Shown here in pieces: positions 1 to 7,057 of a DNA stretch of 27,637 nt. The notes beneath the pieces were generated by a model, which searched no databases, was not told the DNA's origin, and saw only the letters and a list, made by a program, of their open reading frames with translations. Numbering within the stretch: the stretch's first letter is position 1; every line of letters starts with the position of its first letter. The stretch is from Palsa-1233 sp031367105 (GTDB lineage: Bacteria; Gemmatimonadota; Gemmatimonadetes; Gemmatimonadales; GWC2-71-9), in contig JANLPG010000028.1 of assembly GCA_031367105.1 (NCBI GenBank), positions 1 through 27,637 on the forward strand, in the 5' to 3' direction. Both the position numbers and the translations under genes were made by a program.

Positions 1-1065
1 CTCGAGTCCGAACCAGCCGCGTGTCCGATCGAGTCCGATCGAGGCGAGCGCACGACGCGCGTCGGCGGCGCTGGCGGCGTCGGGTGCAATCACGGTGATG
101 TCGCGATCGTATGGCAGCAGCCATCCCGCCCAGGTCGTGAATGCCTTGATCAGCGGGAGATTGAGCGTGCCGGGGAGATGTGCCTCCGCATACTCGGCGG
201 AGCTCCGGAGGTCGACCACATTGGTGGCGGCGAGCGCTTCGGCGAACTGCGACACGCCCAGGAGCGGAAGCGCGTTCTGCTCGCCCAGCATCGCCGGCCC
301 ATCGCGGTTGATCCGCTTCATCGTGCCGAAGTAACTGGGCGGGGCCGGTTGGCCCTCCAGCACCGCGAGGACAAAACTTGCCTCGTTGGTGATGGCGAAG
401 GCCCAGTTGGTTCGTCGCTCGTAGCCGAGCGTGCTGGTCGGCATCGCTCCCAGCGCCTTGCCGCAGGCTGAGCCAGCACCGTGGCCTGGCCAGATCTGCA
501 AGTGATCGGGCAGGGTTCGGAGTCGCTGCAGCGATGCGAACAGCTGACGCGCCCCGGCCTCCATCGTCCCGACGACCTTCGCGGCCTTTTCCAGCAGATC
601 CGGACGCCCGACATCGCCGACGAAGACGAAGTCGCCCGATACCATCGCCACCGGCTCCTCGCTGCGCGCCGCATCGACTACGACGAACGCCAGATGCTCG
701 GGGGTGTGCCCAGGTGTGTGCCAGACCTCGAGCCGGACGCCGCCCATCGTGATCAGATCAGCGTCGTGCAACAGCTCTGCGCCGGCCTCCGCTGCCCAGC
801 CGTACTGCCAATCCGGCCCACCCGCTCCGGAGAGCAGCGGCCTCGCGCCTGCGCGCGCCGCCAGCTCGCGGGTACCCGAGACGAAGTCGGCGTGGATATG
901 CGTCTCGGTGACGCGGGTGATCCGCACCCCTTCCGCGCGTGCAGCCTCGAGGTATGGGGCGATGTCCCGTGCGGGGTCGATGACGATGGCTTCCCCGGTG
1001 CGCTGGCAGGCGATCAGGTAGCTGGCCTGTGCCAGCCGGTCATCGTAGAAGCGACGAATCAGCAT
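1..1065 (-). CDS. MBL-fold metallo-hydrolase with rhodanese domain (persulfide dioxygenase-like), 3' end outside window
   Basis: The frame is open from an ATG at 1065 to the window edge, giving 355 codons without the C-terminus. The N-terminal metallo-beta-lactamase domain shows THIHADF (metal-binding loop), WHTPGHTPEH, SGDFVFVGDVGRPDL and a WPGHGAGSACGKALG segment typical of the ETHE1/CstB-type persulfide dioxygenase group. A rhodanese domain follows (VVDLRSSAEYAEAHLPGTLN), and further sequence reads on to the edge. Family members oxidise or handle glutathione or protein persulfides in the cytoplasm. The canonical HxHxDH reads HIHADF, a variant I believe is common in this subgroup. A GAGGA ribosome site lies just before the ATG. 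The TauE/SafE gene ends 9 nt upstream, so the two probably form one sulfur-handling transcript. Family is certain; exact substrate is inferred. Confidence 0.9.
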   Translation of the reverse strand, partial: MLIRRFYDDRLAQASYLIACQRTGEAIVIDPARDIAPYLEAARAEGVRITRVTETHIHADFVSGTRELAARAGARPLLSGAGGPDWQYGWAAEAGAELLHDADLITMGGVRLEVWHTPGHTPEHLAFVVVDAARSEEPVAMVSGDFVFVGDVGRPDLLEKAAKVVGTMEAGARQLFASLQRLRTLPDHLQIWPGHGAGSACGKALGAMPTSTLGYERRTNWAFAITNEASFVLAVLEGQPAPPSYFGTMKRINRDGPAMLGEQNALPLLGVSQFAEALAATNVVDLRSSAEYAEAHLPGTLNLPLIKAFTTWAGWLLPYDRDITVIAPDAASAADARRALASIGLDRTRGWFGLE

Positions 1066-1074
1066 CGCGAATCC

Positions 1075-1845
1075 TCAGTGGGCCGGAGCGGCGGCGCGAA
1101 ATTCCTGCACCAGCATAAAGGCAGCAAGTAAGACCAGCAGCACTGCGAAGGAACGGGTGAGCGTCCGCGGCGAGAAACGCGGAGCGAAATAGGTCCCGAT
1201 CGCCATCCCGATCAATGCTGCGACCGTGACCTCCGCAGTCAGACCCCAGTCGAGCGATGCCCGCCCGATCCACCCCGCGCCGGCAGCGATTGTATTCAAG
1301 GCGATCACCGCAAGCGAGGTCGCGGTGGCGGCCGCCATCGGAAGCCCGAGTACACCGGCGAGCGCCGGAACGATCAGGAACCCACCCCCGACCCCGACCA
1401 GCCCGGTGAGCGTCCCGACTGCCAGAGCGGCGGGGATCACCTTCACGGGCGCCGCGGCGACGGCCTCGGCTGGCGCACTCGCTCCGAGTGGCCGGCGGGA
1501 GCGGAGCCACATCACCGCCGCCGCAACCAGCATCACCAGCGAGAAGAAGACCAGGCGGGGCCGATCAGGAATCTGGGTGCCCACTCGCGCTGCCAGATAG
1601 GAGGCGAGCATCGCGAAGGCCGCGAACACCACCACCACCCGGAGACGCAACTGCCCCTTCCGCCAGCGGGTGAACGCTCCCGCCGCTGCGGTGATCCCGA
1701 CCACCGGCAACGACATCGGTACCGCCAGCCTGGCGGGCAGCCCCATCAGGTGTACCAGGACAGGGACGGCGAGGATCGAGCCGCCGCCACCCAACAGCCC
1801 CAGGGCGATACCGACCGCGACGAACCCGAGGAGCGCTAGCAGCAT
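1075..1845 (-). CDS. TauE/SafE family membrane exporter (sulfite/sulfur compound permease)
   Basis: A 256-residue integral membrane protein with about eight hydrophobic helices. It opens with a glycine-rich half, LGLLGGGGSILAVPVLVHLMG, repeated in the second half as TLTGLVGVGGGFLIVPALAG. This internal duplication is the hallmark of the TauE/SafE (DUF81) family, which exports sulfite, sulfoacetate or related anions across the inner membrane. It lies directly upstream of the persulfide dioxygenase-like gene on the same strand, so export of sulfite produced by persulfide oxidation is a reasonable role. No strong Shine-Dalgarno precedes the ATG at 1845. The substrate cannot be read from sequence. 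Confidence 0.9.
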   Translation of the reverse strand: MLLALLGFVAVGIALGLLGGGGSILAVPVLVHLMGLPARLAVPMSLPVVGITAAAGAFTRWRKGQLRLRVVVVFAAFAMLASYLAARVGTQIPDRPRLVFFSLVMLVAAAVMWLRSRRPLGASAPAEAVAAAPVKVIPAALAVGTLTGLVGVGGGFLIVPALAGVLGLPMAAATATSLAVIALNTIAAGAGWIGRASLDWGLTAEVTVAALIGMAIGTYFAPRFSPRTLTRSFAVLLVLLAAFMLVQEFRAAAPAH

Positions 1846-1875
1846 CGACGCGAGCGGTGGTTCATAGGTGCGCTT

Positions 1876-1904
1876 ATGCTACTTTTGATCCGCCGAGGGA
1901 GCAA
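1876..1904 (-). promoter_or_regulatory. Possible sigma70 promoter for the TauE/SafE-MBL unit
   Basis: On the minus strand TTGCTC (1904-1899) and TAGCAT (1881-1876) are separated by 17 bp, about 30 nt before the TauE/SafE start, in a locally AT-richer part of the 107-bp divergent gap. The -35 match is weak. Confidence 0.35.
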
Positions 1905-1952
1905 GGGAACCCTAAGTCCGCTGGCAACCACCAACGATGTGAGGTCCTGGGA

Positions 1953-3002
1953 ATGTGGGGAATGGTGTTGGTACTCGGAGCTGTCGCCGCGTCGGCAATT
2001 CCACCGGCAACGGCTCGACTGGATCCTGCAGCGCAGGTGCGGGTCGATGCGGCGCGGAAGGAAGTCGTGGTGACGCTGGGACCGTTCCACGTTCCCAATA
2101 TGCCGGCGGGGATGAGTCACGCCGATATGGCGATGATGAATGATCACAACACGCCGGTCATCCACTTCGCCTGGCCGGTGCTGGGCTGGCTGCGCGGTTT
2201 CCGGATCGAAGTGACCAGCGCCGATGGCAAGTCGATCGACCCGCGGATGATCCACCACCTCATCGGCATCAACTTCGATCGGCGGCAACTGGTCTATCCG
2301 GCGGCCGAGCGGATCTTCGGTGCCGGCGCCGAGACCGAAGCGGCACTGGTACCGAAGTCGATCGGAGTACCGATGAAGCCGGGTGCACACCTTGGCGTCT
2401 ACCTCGCCTGGCAGAACGAGACCGGAACCGATCTCGAAGGAGTAACCATCACGGTCCGGCTGCCATACAGCCCCGCCAACCTGAACCCGCGCCCGATCGA
2501 TGCCCTGCCGTTCTACGCCGATGTCAACCTCACGGTGGGGGGGGAGGATGCCTACGATGTTGGGTTGGGTCATTCCGAAAAGTCGTACCAATTCACCATC
2601 CCCACTCCGGGGCGGCTGCTGGCCTTCGGCGGGCATATGCACGACTACGGTAGCGCGGTGCGACTGGAGGAGGTCGCTTCGGGGAAGGTGATCGCCAGAG
2701 TCACCGCGAGCCGGACTGCTGACGGAAAGGTCACCTCGGTCTCGCGTTCGCTCCCAGGGGTGACCGGCGAGGGGATCCGCCTCAGGAGCGGGGTGGAGTA
2801 TCGCGTCGTAGCCAGCTATGAGAATCCCACTGGGAAGGTGATTCCGGCGGGGGCGATGGCCCATCTCGTCGGACTCTTTGCGCCGGACGACCTCGGCAAG
2901 TGGCCTGCCCTCGACCTCAACGATCGAGGAATGCAGGCGGATCTCGCCGACCTCAACCAGTTGGGGAAGGGGATGGCGATGCACGATGGGATGGGGCACT
3001 GA
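1953..3002 (+). CDS. Exported protein with PHM/DBH-like type II copper ligand pattern
   Basis: A 349-residue protein. The ATG at 1953 is preferred over upstream in-frame starts because GAGG lies 8 nt before it and the product then begins with a signal peptide (MWGMVLVLGAVAASA). His101-His102 (MIHHLIG), His228-x-His230 (FGGHMHDYG) and Met302 (PAGAMAHLVG) occur in the order and rough spacing of the copper ligands of peptidylglycine alpha-hydroxylating monooxygenase (HH, HxH, Met). The segment around 125-155 resembles the stretch that carries the third CuH histidine, but the expected His is not there (YLAWQN). I infer a jelly-roll copper-binding protein or an ascorbate-dependent monooxygenase relative acting in the periplasm. 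The His/Met-rich parts (MSHADMAMMNDHN and the C-terminal MAMHDGMGH) also suggest metal binding. Substrate unknown. Confidence 0.7.
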   Translation: MWGMVLVLGAVAASAIPPATARLDPAAQVRVDAARKEVVVTLGPFHVPNMPAGMSHADMAMMNDHNTPVIHFAWPVLGWLRGFRIEVTSADGKSIDPRMIHHLIGINFDRRQLVYPAAERIFGAGAETEAALVPKSIGVPMKPGAHLGVYLAWQNETGTDLEGVTITVRLPYSPANLNPRPIDALPFYADVNLTVGGEDAYDVGLGHSEKSYQFTIPTPGRLLAFGGHMHDYGSAVRLEEVASGKVIARVTASRTADGKVTSVSRSLPGVTGEGIRLRSGVEYRVVASYENPTGKVIPAGAMAHLVGLFAPDDLGKWPALDLNDRGMQADLADLNQLGKGMAMHDGMGH

Positions 3003-3016
3003 TCGCGACGTGGGAG

Positions 3017-3022
3017 TAATTT
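3017..3022 (+). promoter_or_regulatory. TANNNT hexamer before the MarR gene
   Basis: TAATTT lies 7 nt before the ATG at 3030, a position compatible with a leaderless or near-leaderless transcript. A GGGAG at 3012-3016 could alternatively be a distant Shine-Dalgarno. Confidence 0.35.
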
Positions 3023-3029
3023 CGGATCG

Positions 3030-3524
3030 ATGAGCGACAAACCTTCCAGCCCCGTACCCTCCCGCCTCCAGGCGGAGCTCGGCCAGACCCGACCGTTTGG
3101 AAGCGCCGCACAGGAGGCGTTGCTGAGTATCGGGCACACCGCCTCAATGCTCGACCGGATGTTGACCCGGGTGCTGGCACCCTACAAGCTCTCTCCGGCC
3201 CAATACAACGTCCTCCGGATCCTCCGGGGGGTTGGGCCAGTGGGGCTCCCCACCCTCGCCATCCGTTGCCGGATGATCGATCCCTCTGCCGCCATCACCC
3301 GGCTGATCGACAAGCTGGAGCAGGCCGGCTGGGCCGAGCGCTCCCGGGCGGCGGGCGATCGGCGCGAGGTACGCTGTCACATCACTCCGGGCGGCCTCGC
3401 CCTGCTGGCCGAACTCGACCCGCTGGTGACAGCGAAGGATGCGCTCCTGACCCCGCACCTCTCCGCCGCGGCGTTGAAACAGCTGATCCAGCTCCTCGAT
3501 CAGGTCCGCGCCGCATTGGAATAG
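3030..3524 (+). CDS. MarR family transcriptional regulator
   Basis: A 164-residue protein. After a polar N-terminal tail (about 1-28), the dimerisation helices (ALLSIGHTASMLDRML) lead into a winged helix: LSPAQYNVLRILRG, LPTLAIRCRMIDPSAAITRLIDKLEQAGWAERSRA (recognition helix) and the wing GDRREVRCHITPGG. This order and length are standard for MarR repressors, which bind palindromic operators as dimers and are released by ligands or oxidants. It is followed by an AT-rich gap holding two related palindromes over a strong promoter, so it probably represses the downstream DoxX-stub/NTF2 transcript. It starts 27 nt after the copper-protein gene and could also be read from it. The ligand is unknown. 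Confidence 0.92.
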   Translation: MSDKPSSPVPSRLQAELGQTRPFGSAAQEALLSIGHTASMLDRMLTRVLAPYKLSPAQYNVLRILRGVGPVGLPTLAIRCRMIDPSAAITRLIDKLEQAGWAERSRAAGDRREVRCHITPGGLALLAELDPLVTAKDALLTPHLSAAALKQLIQLLDQVRAALE

Positions 3525-3542
3525 GCAGTTCCACACAGGAAC

Positions 3543-3562
3543 ATAGTTTACAGGAGTATTAT
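3543..3562 (+). promoter_or_regulatory. Candidate MarR operator O1
   Basis: ATAGTTTAC (3543-3551) is the exact reverse complement of GTAAACTAT in O2 at 3584-3592. Its own right half is degenerate. O1 and O2 begin 30 bp apart, about three helical turns, in an AT-rich island within GC-rich DNA. Confidence 0.5.
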
Positions 3563-3572
3563 CAATAGGCAG

Positions 3573-3592
3573 ATACTTGACTAGTAAACTAT
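3573..3592 (+). promoter_or_regulatory. Candidate MarR operator O2 overlapping the -35 box
   Basis: ATACTTGACTAGTAAACTAT is a 20-bp palindrome with 16 of 20 positions symmetric about CTAG. It covers the -35 element TTGACT (3577-3582), so a bound dimer would block RNA polymerase. The adjacent MarR gene is the obvious candidate regulator. Confidence 0.6.
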
Positions 3593-3605
3593 AATGTACT
3601 AAGAT
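3577..3605 (+). promoter_or_regulatory. Sigma70-type promoter for the DoxX-stub/NTF2 transcript
   Basis: TTGACT (3577-3582) and TAAGAT (3600-3605) are separated by exactly 17 bp. A second -10-like TATAAT lies at 3590-3595 but has no -35 at the proper distance. Transcription would start near 3612, about 55 nt before the stub's ATG. Confidence 0.65.
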
Positions 3606-3667
3606 ACCTCCCTCGCCCGCGGGTCCAGCGGCCCGGAACCGGCTACACCGTGCCTTGGAGGCATCAA

Positions 3668-3736
3668 ATGTTGCGCCGACTGCTCGCGACCACGAACGAC
3701 TCGATTCCCCGTTTCGCCACCGCCACGGCGTCTTGA
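3668..3736 (+). pseudogene. 22-codon stub resembling the N-terminus of a DoxX family protein
   Basis: ATG at 3668 follows a strong Shine-Dalgarno (GGAGG at about 3656-3660) and encodes 22 residues beginning MLRRLLATTNDSIPR before TGA at 3734. From memory, DoxX membrane proteins often begin ML+(R/K)LLATT/SND followed by a first helix; here the similarity stops after about 15 residues and no DoxX-like sequence continues in any frame before the NTF2-like gene. DoxX genes often sit under MarR control. I infer a gene reduced to its translation start by an internal deletion. A functional leader peptide is the alternative. Confidence 0.5.
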
Positions 3737-3771
3737 CGCGCCGCATTCATCTGCTGAGAGGAAGAGCAACA

Positions 3772-4128
3772 ATGTCCAACCGTGACGCTGCCCAGGATCT
3801 CGTGCACCTGGTGACCAATGGCAAGCTGCTCGAGGCCTTCGACAAGTACTACGCCGATGGTGTCGTGATGCAGGAGAATCGCAAGGAACCGATGATCGGC
3901 AAGATCGCCAATCGCGCGCGCGAGGAAGAGTTTGTGCACTCGATCGAGGCGGTGCATTCGATGGCGGCGCCGGAAATCGTCGTCGACGGCGACCAGGTCG
4001 TGATCCACTGGATCGGCGATGTGACGCTGAAGGGTGGCTTCCGCATCACGATGGATCAGCTGGCGCAGCAGACCTGGCAGGGTGGGAAGATCGTTCGCGA
4101 GCGCTTCGTGTACGACACGGCGGCCTAG
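3772..4128 (+). CDS. NTF2-like / SnoaL-like small protein
   Basis: A 118-residue protein. ATG at 3772 is chosen because GAGAGGAAGAG lies just upstream; an in-frame extension to 3655 has no such signal and reads through the DoxX-like stub in another frame. The N-terminal helices (DLVHLVTNGKLLEAFDKYYADGVVMQEN) and curved sheet (EIVVDGDQVVIHWIGDVTLKGGFRITMDQLAQQTWQGGKIVRERFVYD) are typical of the nuclear transport factor 2-like fold of SnoaL-type cyclases, isomerases and ligand-binding proteins. Catalytic residues cannot be assigned. It is probably expressed from the MarR-controlled promoter about 160 nt upstream. Its TAG stop shares the CTAG at 4125-4128 with the stop of the convergent nuclease gene. 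Confidence 0.8.
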   Translation: MSNRDAAQDLVHLVTNGKLLEAFDKYYADGVVMQENRKEPMIGKIANRAREEEFVHSIEAVHSMAAPEIVVDGDQVVIHWIGDVTLKGGFRITMDQLAQQTWQGGKIVRERFVYDTAA

Positions 4129-4952
4129 TCGTCGAGCGCCCGGTTCAGCAGCGCTGCGAGGCGGACTCCGCCTCGCAGCAGGCGGTCCTCGAGCACCGGA
4201 CGGACTGCCGTCAGGTAGCTATGGTCGACCGCGAGAGAGGCCGGCAGAAAGGCGTAGACGACATCGCGTGCCACGTCGTGTGACTCGATCGCCCAGTCGG
4301 TGATCGAACCGCTGGTGACGATGGCGAGGTCGCCGCGGTTTTCCAGGCGCTCCGTGATGGCGCTGACGAAGGCCTCCTCGCTCTCGAGCGTTGCATTGAG
4401 CAGCCCACTGTCCCAGAGGGCGTGCAGGTTGGTCTGCCGCCCCTCGTAGCTGAGCTTGACATCATTGCCGCCCTTGTCGGCGCGTTCGCCGGCGTGAAGC
4501 GGCTGGTGCATATCCCCCACGAAGTGCACCACGAAGCGCAGAGCATCGCCGCGCTCCTCTTTGCTGCGCTTTCGGTCGGCGAGGATCGCCAGCTTCGCCT
4601 CGAGTGCGGCGATGACACACTGGCCGCCCTTGCAGTCGCGGATCGGGTCGTAGCGCTGCTCCCAGGTGGGAATATCGACATAGTGCCAGGGACCGGTCTC
4701 CGGACGCCTGGTCCGGACCGAATCGGCCCAGCTGGCGACCGAGGCGAGACTTCCGCCGTCGAGGAGCCGCGCGACTTCGGCAGCGGCCCCTCGTGTCAAC
4801 CGGGCCGCGGCGACACGCGCCACGATCCGGTGCCCCATCGGACCCCAGCGGCGGCTGTTCCCTGCCATATTTCCGGACGCTGCGGCGATCCCGGGATGAG
4901 CCGCCACCAGCAGGACGGCGGCGAGCAGGGCAGGGCGAAGGAAACGGCGCAT
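4125..4952 (-). CDS. S1/P1 family zinc-dependent nuclease, exported
   Basis: A 275-residue protein with a signal peptide (MRRFLRPALLAAVLLVAAHPGIAAA). The mature part carries all nine zinc ligands expected of P1 nuclease: Trp and His in WGPMGHR, Asp in SWAD, His in WHYVDIP, His/Asp/His in VVHFVGDMHQPLH with the following His, and His/Asp in NLHALWD. Enzymes of this family cleave single-stranded RNA and DNA and remove 3' phosphates outside the cytoplasm, for nutrient or phosphate scavenging. ATG at 4952 is chosen for the AGGA 8-10 nt upstream and because the signal peptide begins there; an upstream in-frame start at 5012 would add 20 polar residues. It is convergent with the NTF2-like gene, overlapping by 4 bp. 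Confidence 0.93.
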   Translation of the reverse strand: MRRFLRPALLAAVLLVAAHPGIAAASGNMAGNSRRWGPMGHRIVARVAAARLTRGAAAEVARLLDGGSLASVASWADSVRTRRPETGPWHYVDIPTWEQRYDPIRDCKGGQCVIAALEAKLAILADRKRSKEERGDALRFVVHFVGDMHQPLHAGERADKGGNDVKLSYEGRQTNLHALWDSGLLNATLESEEAFVSAITERLENRGDLAIVTSGSITDWAIESHDVARDVVYAFLPASLAVDHSYLTAVRPVLEDRLLRGGVRLAALLNRALDD

Positions 4953-5020
4953 TGAGGTTCCTGACGCTGATGGTTCGTGAGTGCGCGACTCCGGCCAGCC
5001 CGTCGCGCGCAACCGCTCAC

Positions 5021-5026
5021 ATTGTA
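5021..5026 (-). promoter_or_regulatory. Possible -10 box for the S1/P1 nuclease gene
   Basis: TACAAT on the minus strand, about 70 nt before the start at 4952, in the 160-bp divergent gap 4953-5112. No -35 hexamer stands at the right distance. Nothing else was recognised in this gap. Confidence 0.3.
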
Positions 5027-5112
5027 GTCGGTCGTCCAGCGCGGCGCCGCAACTGTGTGGGGCGGGGAACGCGACGGCGTCTCTACCGTGAGCTTTCTAC
5101 CAGAGAGGTACT

Positions 5113-5757
5113 GTGGAGCTGCGTCAGTTGCTGCGCTTCTGTCTTCTTGCGACCACCGTCTATGCGCCACTCGGCGTCGATTCGGCGGCGGCGCAAAATG
5201 TGACGGCACCGGTGGCCGGGTCGCTGATCACCAATGAAGGGGTCACCCGCGCCGGTGGTGCTGTCGACTCGGTCTTCGTCGATCGTCGCAAGCTGATCGA
5301 TACGGTTGATGTGGGAGACTTCACCGCCTATCTCCTCGCCCGGCTTGGCGTCCCCCGGATCGCAGATTCCCTGGCATTCCGGGTCTCCTCCGATACCAGC
5401 CGGATCCGGATCCGCGGCCGCCTGATGGACTTTCCGCCGCAGTCCCGCTCCGAGCTGGGTCCGATCTTTTCGTTCGTCGACTCGACCTCGGTCTTCGTCG
5501 CTGAACTCTCGATGACGCAGGCACAGTATGGCGTGATGAAGTTCCACCTGGAGCGCGTCACGGTGGGCGGCACGACGATCCCCGATTTCTTTCTCTCTCC
5601 GGCGCTCTCCGAATACAGTCGTCGCTATCCGGTGCTCTCCGGCGGCGGTCGCGAGTTTCTGGTGGCGATGCCCCCCGAGGCGAAGACCCGACTGGTCCCG
5701 AACGGACTCGAGCTGTGGATGCCCGACAAGCCGAAAAAGAGCGGCAAGGGGAAGTGA
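5113..5757 (+). CDS. Exported hypothetical protein
   Basis: A 214-residue protein starting at GTG 5113, with GAGAGG at 5102-5107 as ribosome site. The N-terminus is a signal peptide (LLRFCLLATTVYAPLGVDSAAAQ). The rest is soluble, rich in beta-type alternation (RIRIRGRLMDF, TSVFVAELSMTQAQYGVMKFHLERVTVGG) and ends in a lysine-rich tail (KPKKSGKGK). Without a database I cannot name the family. The pattern suggests a periplasmic lipid- or ligand-binding sheet protein, which is speculation. It ends 19 nt before the MFS gene on the same strand. Confidence 0.7.
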   Translation: MELRQLLRFCLLATTVYAPLGVDSAAAQNVTAPVAGSLITNEGVTRAGGAVDSVFVDRRKLIDTVDVGDFTAYLLARLGVPRIADSLAFRVSSDTSRIRIRGRLMDFPPQSRSELGPIFSFVDSTSVFVAELSMTQAQYGVMKFHLERVTVGGTTIPDFFLSPALSEYSRRYPVLSGGGREFLVAMPPEAKTRLVPNGLELWMPDKPKKSGKGK

Positions 5758-5765
5758 TCCCCCGC

Positions 5766-5771
5766 TAGCTT
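5766..5771 (+). promoter_or_regulatory. TANNNT hexamer deciding the MFS start
   Basis: TAGCTT lies 5 nt before ATG 5777. The AGGAG at 5772-5776 abuts the ATG with no spacing, so it cannot act as a normal Shine-Dalgarno. An in-frame TAG at 5771-5773 rules out any earlier start. A leaderless transcript fits best. Confidence 0.4.
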
Positions 5772-5776
5772 AGGAG

Positions 5777-7057
5777 ATGCACGACCCGCGCGCCGCCCTC
5801 CGCCTACCCGATTTCCGTCGCTTTCTCGCCGCCCATTTCACCACCACCCTCGGGATTCAGATCCAGGGCGTGGTGGTGGCGTGGCAGATGTACCTCGACA
5901 CCCACGATCCCCTGTCGCTCGGCCTGATTGGCTTGGCCGAGGCGCTCCCCAACATCGCCTTTTCCCTCTTCGGCGGGCACGTCGCCGACCGGATGGACCG
6001 CCGCCGGCTCGCGTTGGTCTCCACCGTGGTATTGCTGGGGTGCGCCTTGGCGCTGGCGGGGCTCGCAGCGCTACCGCGCGACGCCGTGCAGTACCGTGTG
6101 CTCGGTGCGTACGCGATCATCGCCGTAAGTGGTGTGGCCCGCGCCTTCCTCCAGCCAGCGCGCACTGCACTCGCCGCGGCGATGATCCCCCGCGATCTGC
6201 AGGCGAATGCGGTGACCTGGCGCAGCACCGCCTGGCAACTCGCTGCCGTGATCGGTCCGGCTGTGGGAGGGGTGCTGAATGTCTGGATCGGACCACAGGG
6301 GAGCTACCTCGTCGATGCGGCGCTGATTGCGATTGCATTCCTCGCCCTCGCCTCGGTGCGCTTCCGCGCCGTGCCCGCCGCCGCCAGCGAGAGCGAGCCG
6401 ATCCTCGAATCCCTCAAGGCCGGGGTGCGCTACCTCCGGCGCCAGCGGATCCTGCTCGGCGCGATGACGCTCGACCTCTTCTCGGTGCTCTTCGGCGGAG
6501 CGGTCGCGCTGCTGCCGATCTTCGCGGCCGACATCCTGCACGTTGGTGCCTGGGGGCTGGGGCTGCTCCGGGCGGCCCCCGCCGTGGGCGCGGTGCTGAT
6601 GTCGCTCTGGCTGGCCTACCGCCCGCCGATGCAGCGCGCCGGGGAGGCACTGTTTCGGTCGATCGCGGCCTTTGCTCTCTTCACCATCGCCTTCGGCCTG
6701 TCGCGCAACCTCTGGCTCTCCTTCGGCTGCCTGGCGCTCAGCGGCGCGGTCGATATGGTGAGTGTGGTGGTGCGCTCGACGCTGTTGCAGTTGCTGGTAC
6801 CCGATCACCTGATGGGTCGCGTGACCAGCGTCAACGCGATCTTCATCGGATCGAGCAACGAGATCGGCAGCTTCGAGTCAGGGCTGACGGCGAAGCTGTT
6901 CGGAGCGGTTCCGGCGGTGCTTCTGGGTGGTGGGCTGACGCTTGCGATCGTCGCCGTGACGGCGCAGCTCGCGCCGGAACTCAAGGCGGTGGGGCGGCTC
7001 GACGAGGTCGGGCGAGCCGCTTCCGATCGAGCATCACCAGCACACCGTGCGTCGTGA
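5777..7057 (+). CDS. MFS transporter (EntS-like / MFS_3 group)
   Basis: A 426-residue polytopic protein with about twelve hydrophobic helices. The N-terminal half has LGIQIQGVVVAWQMYL, ALPNIAFSLFGGHVADRMDRRRL (the MFS loop 2-3 motif, GGHxADRxDRR) and AFLQPARTALAAAMIPRDLQANAVTWRS. The C-terminal half has GAVDMVSVVVRSTLLQLLVPDHLMGRVTSVNAIF. These segments match the enterobactin exporter EntS-type family, which pumps siderophores or other small molecules out by proton antiport. Substrate not assignable. The last 77 bp overlap the convergent VKOR gene. It stands alone apart from the exported hypothetical gene upstream. Confidence 0.9.
   Translation: MHDPRAALRLPDFRRFLAAHFTTTLGIQIQGVVVAWQMYLDTHDPLSLGLIGLAEALPNIAFSLFGGHVADRMDRRRLALVSTVVLLGCALALAGLAALPRDAVQYRVLGAYAIIAVSGVARAFLQPARTALAAAMIPRDLQANAVTWRSTAWQLAAVIGPAVGGVLNVWIGPQGSYLVDAALIAIAFLALASVRFRAVPAAASESEPILESLKAGVRYLRRQRILLGAMTLDLFSVLFGGAVALLPIFAADILHVGAWGLGLLRAAPAVGAVLMSLWLAYRPPMQRAGEALFRSIAAFALFTIAFGLSRNLWLSFGCLALSGAVDMVSVVVRSTLLQLLVPDHLMGRVTSVNAIFIGSSNEIGSFESGLTAKLFGAVPAVLLGGGLTLAIVAVTAQLAPELKAVGRLDEVGRAASDRASPAHRAS

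Noticed and set aside
1836..3137. Long open frame (433 codons) antisense to the copper protein
   Set aside because: It lies opposite a gene with a signal peptide and clear motif order; its composition (Arg/His/Pro-rich, no domain) is that of an antisense shadow in GC-rich DNA.
3590..3595. Perfect TATAAT as -10
   Set aside because: The only good -35 (TTGACT, 3577-3582) is 7 bp away; the TAAGAT at 3600 has the correct 17-bp spacing.
5772..5776. AGGAG as the MFS ribosome site
   Set aside because: It touches the ATG with zero spacing, and no alternative downstream start keeps the conserved N-terminus.
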